A DNA stretch of 6,415 bases from Acetofilamentum sp. (lineage in GTDB: Bacteria; Bacteroidota; Bacteroidia; Bacteroidales; JAADGE01): assembly GCA_020720705.1 (NCBI GenBank), contig DYOJ01000138.1, positions 1-6,415 of the forward strand, given 5' to 3'. Of this stretch, positions 1-5,479 are shown one piece after another; the stretch's first letter is position 1, and every line of letters starts with the position of its first letter. The notes under the pieces are model-generated. The model was not told the origin of the DNA. It saw nothing but the letters and a program-made list of their open reading frames with translations, and made no database searches. A program made the position numbers and the translations under genes.

Positions 1-2
1 AC

Positions 3-149
3 ATTTTACCTAAAAAATATAAAAAAATACTGCAACGTGATTTATAAATATCAGATGTTCCGATTTCTTATTATTATGAATTAAATACCTGAAAATAAGT
101 CATATAAAATAAATTTCAATCATCAATTGTTTTCGTTTGTAGGTAAAAT
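3..149. repeat. 10-bp inverted repeat flanking the leader of gene 1
   Basis: ATTTTACCTA at 3-12 has its exact reverse complement TAGGTAAAAT at 140-149. The downstream arm lies between the proposed -33 and -7 elements of the promoter at 127-158, directly abutting the -7 element. Such an arrangement could be a pair of operator half-sites, but the arms are 127 nt apart and AT-rich, so chance is a real alternative. Confidence 0.3.
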
Positions 150-158
150 TTATTTTTG
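127..158 (+). promoter_or_regulatory. Candidate distal promoter for the thioredoxin-like lipoprotein gene
   Basis: TATTTTTG at 151-158 matches the Bacteroidota -7 consensus TAnnTTTG. A TTG at 127-129 could serve as the -33 element, with a 21-nt spacer, which is slightly longer than the usual 19. Transcription would begin near 162 and leave a leader of about 59 nt before the ATG at 221. The region is AT-rich, so a chance match is possible. Confidence 0.3.
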
Positions 159-181
159 TTCCATATTCTTTTTCTATCACA

Positions 182-213
182 TTGCTAAAGTTTCGACAAA
201 ATATCTACTTTTG
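182..213 (+). promoter_or_regulatory. Candidate proximal promoter for the thioredoxin-like lipoprotein gene
   Basis: TACTTTTG at 206-213 is an exact TAnnTTTG -7 element, with TTG at 182-184 as a possible -33 element (21-nt spacer). Transcription would start around 217-220, so the ATG at 221 would have almost no leader. The 11-base string TACTTTTGTAA recurs at the promoter of the last gene (5429-5439). If this promoter is real, the TTG at 182 is part of it and is not a start codon. Confidence 0.45.
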
Positions 214-220
214 TAAAAAA

Positions 221-1327
221 ATGCAGATGAAGTTCAAAATAATTCCGTCAGTTTTAATTTCGGCGCTTTTCTGGTTTGCATGCGGCAAAGTGGGTGAGCA
301 AATGGATACCTACGAGATTGAAGGTTATTCAACCGGCTTTTTTGAAGGCAAGGCGGTGCTTTATCGTGTCGAAAACGGAACATTATTACCGGAAGACTCG
401 GTTATGGTCAAAAAAAGTCGCTTTAAATTTAAGAAACATAGCGTAGAACATCCTCAATTAATGTATCTTGTGTTGGGTGATAGGGAGGCTGTGATAGAAT
501 TGTTTGTTGAAAACAAACGAATGCGTTTAGATATTGATTTGGCAAACTTGTCTGAACCCGGCTTAGACGGCTCGGTATCACAAGAACTTTTTTCGGAATA
601 TTTGGAGAACAATACTGCGTATGAAAATAGGCTACAAGAACTTTCAAATCAGATTGTTGCAGCGCGTTTAAGTTCGGATAGTCTAATGATTTTGTCTGCT
701 TTGACGGAGGAGCGTGCAATTTTAAGCGAGCAAAAGAAATTTATGGTAAATTTTGTTCAAAAACATCAAAATTCCTATGTTTCAGCTTATATTTTGGCGA
801 ATGGTTTACGCAGGGAATTGGGTGCCGATAGTCTTCTCATTTTGTCGGAACAGTTGTCTGATACAATAAGAAAGTCGTTTTATATCAAAGACATACATAA
901 TGCAATTGCGATAAAAAAACGACTTGAAATCGGGAAACAAGCTCCGGATTTTTCTTTGCCGGACACTTCGGGTGTCAAAGTCTCGTTGGCTTCAAAACAA
1001 GGTTCGAAAATTCTGCTTACATTCGGAAAGTCAAATTGCGGTATTTGTCGTTCTGACTTTCAGAAACTTAAAAAATTTCATACAAAGGGAACAACGGAAC
1101 TTCTGAGTATCAGTATGGATGCAGATGCGAGTCGCTTAAAGAAAGTCTTAAAAGCGGATAATCCGGCGGGGCAATTTTTGTGTGATTTTAAAGGAGAAAA
1201 TTCTGATATTGTCCAACTTTATGACATAAACCGCTTGCCGATGTACTATTATTTGGATGAAAAAGGAATTATCAAAGCTAAATCCGAAAATCTTGACGTT
1301 ATTTTGACTGCAATAGGTTCAAAATGA
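221..1327 (+). CDS. Lipoprotein with DUF4369-like and thioredoxin-like (TlpA/AhpC-TSA) domains
   Basis: Predicted envelope-anchored thiol-disulfide oxidoreductase of 368 residues. Residues 1-20 form a basic start and hydrophobic stretch ending at Cys21, the likely lipidation site; the lipobox (W-F-A-C) is loose. Residues about 31-120 resemble the beta-rich DUF4369 domain that precedes thioredoxin domains in many Bacteroidota proteins. About 124-234 is helical, polar linker. Residues 235-368 are thioredoxin-like: an IGKQAPDFSLPD entry, the redox pair C273-G-I-C276, and a cis-proline-type Pro340 in RLPMYYYLDEKG. Asn replaces the usual Trp before the first Cys. The frame stays open upstream to a TTG at 182, but that falls in a promoter-like site; ATG 221 or ATG 227 both give a sensible signal peptide. 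By family it would reduce or isomerise disulfides in periplasmic or surface proteins; the substrate is unknown. It has its own promoter candidates and a likely terminator, so it is probably monocistronic. Confidence 0.85.
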   Translation: MQMKFKIIPSVLISALFWFACGKVGEQMDTYEIEGYSTGFFEGKAVLYRVENGTLLPEDSVMVKKSRFKFKKHSVEHPQLMYLVLGDREAVIELFVENKRMRLDIDLANLSEPGLDGSVSQELFSEYLENNTAYENRLQELSNQIVAARLSSDSLMILSALTEERAILSEQKKFMVNFVQKHQNSYVSAYILANGLRRELGADSLLILSEQLSDTIRKSFYIKDIHNAIAIKKRLEIGKQAPDFSLPDTSGVKVSLASKQGSKILLTFGKSNCGICRSDFQKLKKFHTKGTTELLSISMDADASRLKKVLKADNPAGQFLCDFKGENSDIVQLYDINRLPMYYYLDEKGIIKAKSENLDVILTAIGSK

Positions 1328-1330
1328 ATC

Positions 1331-1367
1331 TTTTTGTGGTTTTTGACCATAAAAATAAATCTTTTTT
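1331..1367 (+). terminator. Probable intrinsic terminator after the thioredoxin-like gene
   Basis: Bases 1331-1340 (TTTTTGTGGT) pair with 1346-1355 (ACCATAAAAA) as a 10-bp stem containing one G-T wobble, around a 5-base loop. A run of six T follows at 1362-1367, six bases beyond the stem. It begins three bases after the stop codon. The stem has few G-C pairs and the T-run is displaced, so termination may be partial. Confidence 0.45.
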
Positions 1368-1388
1368 GATTTTTTAAGAAAAAAACTG

Positions 1389-1418
1389 TTGTGTTCAACA
1401 AATCTATTTCTAATTTTG
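1389..1418 (+). promoter_or_regulatory. Promoter of the bamD operon
   Basis: TTG at 1389-1391, a 19-nt spacer and TAATTTTG at 1411-1418 reproduce the Bacteroidota vegetative promoter pattern (TTTG-N19-TAnnTTTG) almost exactly; it is the best promoter match in the window. The ATG of bamD is only 4 nt downstream of the -7 element, so the predicted transcription start (about 1422-1425) coincides with the start codon. Confidence 0.7.
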
Positions 1419-1422
1419 CGAC

Positions 1423-2247
1423 ATGCGAAAAAATCGAATATCAATCATAGGATTACTTGCTGCATTGATTTTGCTGACAATGCACACGGGTTGCAAGTTT
1501 AATAAACAAAAAAAGCAAACCGACCCAACACTCAAACTCAATGCCGCCAAAGAGTATTATGAAAACAAAAAATTTAGCAAAGCCCTTATTTTGCTGGAAG
1601 ATATCGTGTTGATAACTCGCGGGACAGATGAAGGTCAGGAAGTGATGAATATGTTGTCTTATTCAAATTATTACGTAAAAGATTATATATTAGCCGGTTA
1701 TTATTTCAGAAAATACACAGAATATTACCCCAAAGGTAAATATGCCGAAGAAGCTATGTTTATGAGTGCATTCTGTTATTATAAAGATTCACCAAAGACA
1801 AGTCTCGAACAGTCAGCAACTTATACCGCATTGCAAGCTTTTGAAATATTTATAAGCAGGTACCCTAAAAGTCCCAAAATAGAAGAATGTAACAAACTTG
1901 TTGATGAATTACGTGATAGGTTAGAAAAGAAATCTTATGACAATGCAAAACTTTATTACGATATGGGTTATTACAATGCTGCGTCTATCAGTTTGAAAAA
2001 CTCTTTGCAATCATTTCCGGACACAAAATACAAAGAATCCACACTTTTTTATATTTTGAAATCGTCCTACGAATATGCCGAAAACAGTATCGGAAGCAAA
2101 CAAAAAGAACGTTATGAAGCTGTTTTAAAAGATTATACAAAGTTCGTTAGTAAATTTCCTACATCTGAATATGCTCAAGAAGCCGAACGACTTAAAAAAA
2201 ATGCAGAAAAGAAAATCGAAAAACTATCAGAAATCAGTTCAAAATAA
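1423..2247 (+). CDS. bamD: Outer membrane protein assembly factor BamD (lipoprotein)
   Basis: Lipoprotein subunit of the BAM complex, which folds and inserts beta-barrel proteins into the outer membrane; it acts on the periplasmic face with BamA. The protein has 274 residues (E. coli BamD is about 245). Residues 1-23 are a signal peptide ending at Cys24 (HTGC). From about residue 40 onward it is a chain of tetratricopeptide-like helix pairs: AAKEYYENKKFSKAL, YYFRKYTEYYPKGKYAEEAMFM, ALQAFEIFISRYPKSPK, then LYYDMGYYNAASISLKNSLQSFPDTKYKES. The recurring pattern of a helix followed by YP or FP and a small residue, together with the SPKTSLEQ segment, is typical of the family. The residues after Cys24 are basic (KFNKQKKQ), as expected for a periplasm-facing lipoprotein. 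No other ATG precedes the signal peptide, so 1423 is the start. It is the first gene of a five-gene run and lies 30 nt before the omega subunit gene. Confidence 0.95.
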   Translation: MRKNRISIIGLLAALILLTMHTGCKFNKQKKQTDPTLKLNAAKEYYENKKFSKALILLEDIVLITRGTDEGQEVMNMLSYSNYYVKDYILAGYYFRKYTEYYPKGKYAEEAMFMSAFCYYKDSPKTSLEQSATYTALQAFEIFISRYPKSPKIEECNKLVDELRDRLEKKSYDNAKLYYDMGYYNAASISLKNSLQSFPDTKYKESTLFYILKSSYEYAENSIGSKQKERYEAVLKDYTKFVSKFPTSEYAQEAERLKKNAEKKIEKLSEISSK

Positions 2248-2277
2248 TATAAATTACAATAATAAATTTCACCACAC

Positions 2278-2595
2278 ATGGAACAAAAGAAAATAGTGGT
2301 CAGTTCAAATACCATAACTCGCAACATCAAGGATGTGCAAGGAACCGCTGAAAATGTCTATGAGTCAATCAATATCATTTCAAAACGTGCTGACCAAATC
2401 AGTCGTGAAATCAAAGTAGAATTGAATCGAAAGCTCGAAGAATTTGCTTCATACACCGATAATTTGGAGGAGATATTTGAAAATCGTGAACAAATAGAAA
2501 TTTCAAAACATTACGAAAAGCAACCTAAACCTGTTTTGATTGCAACCACCGAAATGGTGAACGGAGAATTGCCGTATAAACGTTCGGAAGACTAA
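2278..2595 (+). CDS. rpoZ: DNA-directed RNA polymerase omega subunit (Bacteroidota type, RpoZ/Rpb6-like)
   Basis: Small accessory subunit of RNA polymerase that helps the beta-prime subunit fold and stay in the core enzyme. The protein has 105 residues. The diagnostic core is NVYESINIISKRADQISREI (residues about 26-45), followed by EEFASYTDNLEEIFENREQ and the basic-to-hydrophobic EKQPKPVLIATTEM near the C terminus; I recognise this pattern from the Bacteroidota omega family, which is diverged from E. coli omega. No signal peptide or membrane segment is present, consistent with a cytoplasmic protein. No Shine-Dalgarno sequence precedes the ATG; the leader is AT-rich. It lies 30 nt after bamD and 7 nt before coaBC, the same placement I recall in other Bacteroidota. 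The family is sometimes annotated only as a hypothetical or Rpb6-domain protein. Confidence 0.9.
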   Translation: MEQKKIVVSSNTITRNIKDVQGTAENVYESINIISKRADQISREIKVELNRKLEEFASYTDNLEEIFENREQIEISKHYEKQPKPVLIATTEMVNGELPYKRSED

Positions 2596-2602
2596 TTTTC
2601 AG

Positions 2603-3808
2603 ATGCTTAGCGGAAAACGAATTATTGTCGGTGTGTCCGGCGGAATTGCAGCATACAAATCTGTGTTGCTGGTTCGTCTATTAATAAAGTCGGGTGCTGA
2701 AGTTCAGGTGCTGATGTCTCCGTTTTCCAAACATTTTATTACGCCGCTCACGCTTTCTACGCTGTCAAAACGTCCGGTGTTGTCCGAATTTTTCGACCAA
2801 ACTTCGGGTGCATGGAACAGTCATGTGGATTTGGGCTTATGGGCTGATGCTTTTGTAATTGCACCCGCAACTGCGAATACACTTGCCAAATGCACAGTCG
2901 GATTGGCAGATAACTTATTGATAACTACATATTTATCTGCCAGATGTCCTGTGTTTTTTGTACCTTCCATGGATTTAGATATGTATGCACATCCTGCTGT
3001 AACCGACAATATTCAAACCTTGCGAGCGCGTGGCAACAAAATTATTGATGCCGATTCCGGAGAACTTGCAAGCGGCTTGGACGGTAAGGGACGAATGGCT
3101 GAGCCTGAGCGCATTGTGCAAACCTTGATTGAGTATTTTTCCACATCCGATACCTACAAATATACGGTGCTTGTTACTGCCGGTCCTACTTATGAACCTA
3201 TTGACCCTGTGCGCTTTATCGGAAATCGTTCAAGCGGGAAAATGGGTTATGCCATTGCCGAAAAATTAGCTGAACACGGTGCAAATGTCTTGCTTGTTTC
3301 CGGACCTGTCAATCTCAAAACCAAACATCCAAATATCTCGTGCACGCATGTAGAAACTGCCGCAGAGATGTTTGAGTATGCCCGTAAAATTTTCCCGAAT
3401 TGTCATGCGGCTGTTTTTGCGGCAGCAGTTTCTGATTATGCACCTGAAGAAGTATCGAAAAATAAAATGAAAAAATCAGACACCGACCCCGTTCTTCGCC
3501 TAAAAAAGAACCCTGATATTGCGGCTGAACTCGGAAAGCTCAAAACCGAACAACAAATTACGGTAGGATTTGCGCTTGAAACAGAAAATGAAATTGAACA
3601 TGCACAACAAAAATTGCATGCAAAAAACTTTGATGCCATCGTATTAAATTCACTTCGAGACACGGGTGCAGGCTTTGGTACGGATACAAATAAAGTTAAA
3701 ATTATTGATAAACACAATACAATTCGTGATATTGAGTTAAAATCTAAAACCGCGCTCGCCGGTGATGTTTGCGAACTAATTTTTAACCTTTTATCAACGA
3801 AGAAATGA
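2603..3808 (+). CDS. coaBC: Bifunctional phosphopantothenoylcysteine decarboxylase / phosphopantothenate-cysteine ligase (CoaBC, Dfp)
   Basis: Cytoplasmic enzyme for two consecutive coenzyme A steps: ligation of 4'-phosphopantothenate to cysteine (CoaB, C-terminal half), then FMN-dependent decarboxylation to 4'-phosphopantetheine (CoaC, N-terminal half). Length 401 residues is normal. The CoaC half (about 1-180) shows GVSGGIAAYKS (10-20), the catalytic His74 in NSHVDLGLWAD, the FMN-site motif APATANTLAK (87-96), the substrate clamp PSMDLDMY (121-128) and the GELASGLDGKGRM flap (153-165). Asp124 and Ser157 stand where E. coli has Asn125 and Cys158. The CoaB half (about 185-401) shows TAGPTYEPIDPVRFIGNRSSGKMG (starting at 192, with Asn208), AAAVSDYAP (273-281) and the lysine-rich KNKMKK (286-291). 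Both halves look intact. Its stop codon overlaps the next ATG by 4 nt (ATGA), which suggests translational coupling. Confidence 0.96.
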   Translation: MLSGKRIIVGVSGGIAAYKSVLLVRLLIKSGAEVQVLMSPFSKHFITPLTLSTLSKRPVLSEFFDQTSGAWNSHVDLGLWADAFVIAPATANTLAKCTVGLADNLLITTYLSARCPVFFVPSMDLDMYAHPAVTDNIQTLRARGNKIIDADSGELASGLDGKGRMAEPERIVQTLIEYFSTSDTYKYTVLVTAGPTYEPIDPVRFIGNRSSGKMGYAIAEKLAEHGANVLLVSGPVNLKTKHPNISCTHVETAAEMFEYARKIFPNCHAAVFAAAVSDYAPEEVSKNKMKKSDTDPVLRLKKNPDIAAELGKLKTEQQITVGFALETENEIEHAQQKLHAKNFDAIVLNSLRDTGAGFGTDTNKVKIIDKHNTIRDIELKSKTALAGDVCELIFNLLSTKK

Positions 3809-4710
3809 GATATATTGTTCTGATATTAAGTTTTTTAGCTTTCTTTAATGCTAACACTTCTGCCCAAGAACTTCTTTGTCAAGTGGCGGTAAACCGAAGC
3901 CGAATTCAAGGTACAAATGAAGAAATTTATCGAAGTCTGCAACGAGATATCACTGAGTTTATGAACAATACAAAGTGGACTGATAACGTATTTTCGAATA
4001 ACGAACGTATTGAATGTCAGTTATCTATTAACCTTTCGGACTTCAACGGTATTGACAAATTTACGGGTACGCTTACGGTGCAATCAACTCGACCGGTATT
4101 TAACACAAATTATAAATCTGTCATGTTGAATCACCAAGAACGTGATGACGCCTTTATTTTTGAATATGTTGATGGTCAGAAACTTGAGTTTAACGAAAAT
4201 TCTCATTTGAGCAACCTGACTTCTGTATTGGCTTTTTATGCTTATGTCATCATCGGCTTAGATTACGATTCGTTCGGCAATAGTGCCGGCACACCTTATT
4301 ATCAGAAAGCAAGGGAGATTGTAACGAACGCACAAAGCGCACCTGAACCCGGATGGAAGGCTTTTGAAGGAACTGATGAAAATAACCGTTATTACATGAT
4401 TGAAAGTATTTTGGAAAGTCCAAACAGCCAACTCCGAAAATTTTCATACAGATACCATTACTTGGGTTTAGACCGCATGGAAACAAAAATCGAAGTCGGA
4501 CGCTCCGAAATCGCTTCCGCAATGCAACAACTTCAAGCTGTTTACAAACGCAAACCCGACTCGTTCTACCTCAAAGTTTTATTGACCACAAAAGCATCCG
4601 AATTTGTAAATATTTTCACAGATGCACCTGATTCTGAGCGAACTGCTGTTTACAATATCCTTAAAGAAATAGACCCATCATCACAAAAATTTGACAAGTT
4701 AAAAAAATAA
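3805..4710 (+). CDS. Secreted DUF4835 family protein (PorD-like)
   Basis: A 301-residue exported protein. Residues 1-20 form a signal peptide of the ordinary (non-lipoprotein) type with a likely cut at TSAQ-E. The mature part is mixed alpha/beta with no membrane segment; recognisable family stretches include the LQRDITEFMNNTKWT region (about residues 45-59), the FAYVIIG-type segment (AFYAYVIIGLDYDSFG, about 143-158), PYYQKAREIV and the FSYRYHYLGLDRM region. I assign it to DUF4835 from this pattern plus its position right after coaBC, which is where the family usually sits. From memory, the family has been named PorD and linked to the type IX secretion translocon; I cannot verify that here, so no symbol is given. 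The start codon overlaps the coaBC stop. The next gene begins 3 nt after its stop. Confidence 0.85.
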   Translation: MRYIVLILSFLAFFNANTSAQELLCQVAVNRSRIQGTNEEIYRSLQRDITEFMNNTKWTDNVFSNNERIECQLSINLSDFNGIDKFTGTLTVQSTRPVFNTNYKSVMLNHQERDDAFIFEYVDGQKLEFNENSHLSNLTSVLAFYAYVIIGLDYDSFGNSAGTPYYQKAREIVTNAQSAPEPGWKAFEGTDENNRYYMIESILESPNSQLRKFSYRYHYLGLDRMETKIEVGRSEIASAMQQLQAVYKRKPDSFYLKVLLTTKASEFVNIFTDAPDSERTAVYNILKEIDPSSQKFDKLKK

Positions 4711-4713
4711 TAT

Positions 4714-5382
4714 ATGGCACACAAAACACTCGACCCGATAGGTAAATTGTTGGGACTCAGGCATAAAGCACATCCTTGGCACGGAATAGATATTGGAGAT
4801 AAAGCTCCGGAAGTATTTACGGCATTTATTGAAATGGTGCCTACCGATACCGTAAAATACGAAGTTGATAAGGAATCAGGTTACCTCACAATAGACCGTC
4901 CGCAGAAATATTCCAGCATATTGCCCGCGCTGTACGGCTTTGTGCCGCAAACCTATTGTGGTGTTCGGGTGGCAGATAAATGTATTTCGGTACTAAATCG
5001 TCCGGACATTGTCGGAGACGGAGACCCTTTGGATGTTTGCGTGCTTACAGAAAAGGAAATTACTCATGGCGATATTTTGGTGCAAGCTCGCCCAATCGGC
5101 GGTTTCAGAATGATTGATGGAAACGAAGCAGATGACAAAATCATTGCAGTAATGATTGGAGATGCTGTTTATGGTGAATATCAGGATATTAAAGATGTTC
5201 CCAAAGCGGTACTCGAACGTCTCAGACATTACTTCCTAACCTATAAAGACATGCCCGGCGATGAAAAAGGAAGATGCGAAATAACTCATACATACGATGT
5301 TGCAGAGGCAAAAGATATAATTCAACGTGCAACTGTTGATTATCGCAGCTTTGTTGAACGAATTATGTTCGATAATGTGTAA
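4714..5382 (+). CDS. ppa: Inorganic pyrophosphatase, family I (soluble, long form)
   Basis: Hydrolyses pyrophosphate to two phosphates, pulling biosynthetic reactions such as nucleic acid and cofactor synthesis forward; cytoplasmic and Mg-dependent. The signature GDGDPLDVCVL supplies metal ligands Asp102, Asp104 and Asp107. Other apparent active-site residues are Glu40, Lys48, Glu50, Arg62, Tyr74 (LYGFVP), the acidic pair Asp140-Asp141 in EADDK, and Tyr177-Lys178 in HYFLTYKD. At 222 residues it is about 45 longer than E. coli Ppa (176). The extra length is mainly an N-terminal extension with AHPWHG (19-24) and an insert between Tyr74 and the DGDPLD motif. That extension, the VDRPQK-type segment, the TYCG motif and EADDKIIAV resemble the chlamydial enzyme as I remember it. 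It lies 3 nt after the DUF4835 gene, so it is probably the last gene of the bamD operon. No strong terminator is visible after it. Confidence 0.94.
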   Translation: MAHKTLDPIGKLLGLRHKAHPWHGIDIGDKAPEVFTAFIEMVPTDTVKYEVDKESGYLTIDRPQKYSSILPALYGFVPQTYCGVRVADKCISVLNRPDIVGDGDPLDVCVLTEKEITHGDILVQARPIGGFRMIDGNEADDKIIAVMIGDAVYGEYQDIKDVPKAVLERLRHYFLTYKDMPGDEKGRCEITHTYDVAEAKDIIQRATVDYRSFVERIMFDNV

Positions 5383-5405
5383 TTTTTAAATATTTTTACT
5401 GAAAA

Positions 5406-5436
5406 TTAGCTATTTAATAAAAAAATATTACTTTTG
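5406..5436 (+). promoter_or_regulatory. Candidate promoter of the coiled-coil lipoprotein gene
   Basis: TACTTTTG at 5429-5436 is an exact Bacteroidota -7 element. The -33 position carries TTA (5406-5408) instead of TTG, with a 20-nt spacer. Transcription would start near 5440, giving a leader of about 40 nt. Its core TACTTTTGTAA is identical to the proximal promoter of the first gene. Confidence 0.55.
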
Positions 5437-5479
5437 TAATGTTAAATATAGTTTACATTAATAATTAAAATTGAAGTAC

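Larger units (their letters stand above)
1423..5382 (+). other. Probable five-gene operon bamD-rpoZ-coaBC-DUF4835-ppa
   Basis: Five same-strand genes are separated by 30 nt, 7 nt, a 4-nt ATGA overlap and 3 nt. I see no hairpin terminator within the run and only one convincing promoter, at its head (1389-1418). The first four genes match a gene order I recall as widely conserved in Bacteroidota. Co-transcription is inferred from spacing and has not been shown. Confidence 0.75.

Noticed and set aside
182..220. In-frame TTG start that would add 13 residues to the thioredoxin-like lipoprotein
   Set aside because: The added residues put a basic, cysteine-containing stretch ahead of a complete lipoprotein signal peptide, and the DNA overlaps a TAnnTTTG promoter-like element. 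ATG 221 or 227 is more plausible.
1..220. Possible small gene or structured RNA in the leader region
   Set aside because: There is no open frame with a credible start, no G-C-rich structure, and no tRNA-like or riboswitch-like motif. Only promoter-like elements and the inverted repeat are visible.
1357..1375. Small AAATC/GATTT hairpin with a T-rich tail
   Set aside because: Five A-T-rich pairs are too weak. The 10-bp stem at 1331-1355 just upstream is the better terminator candidate.
2263..2270. TAAATTTC as an internal promoter for the omega subunit gene
   Set aside because: The last base departs from TAnnTTTG and there is no TTG at 19-21 nt upstream.
2821..3717. Minus-strand open frames inside coaBC (2821-3009 and 3436-3717)
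   Set aside because: They lie antisense to strongly conserved CoaBC motifs, show no recognisable domains, and have Ser/Phe/Cys-rich compositions typical of reverse-strand shadows.
5389..5429. 9-bp AT-only inverted repeat (AATATTTTT / AAAAATATT) after ppa, considered as a terminator
   Set aside because: The stem has no G-C pairs, the arms are more than 20 nt apart and no T-run follows. It is best explained by base composition.
5471..5479. TTG start three codons ahead of the coiled-coil lipoprotein ATG
   Set aside because: The ATG at 5480 gives a normal signal peptide (MKRF, hydrophobic core, LQSC), and a rare start codon is not needed.
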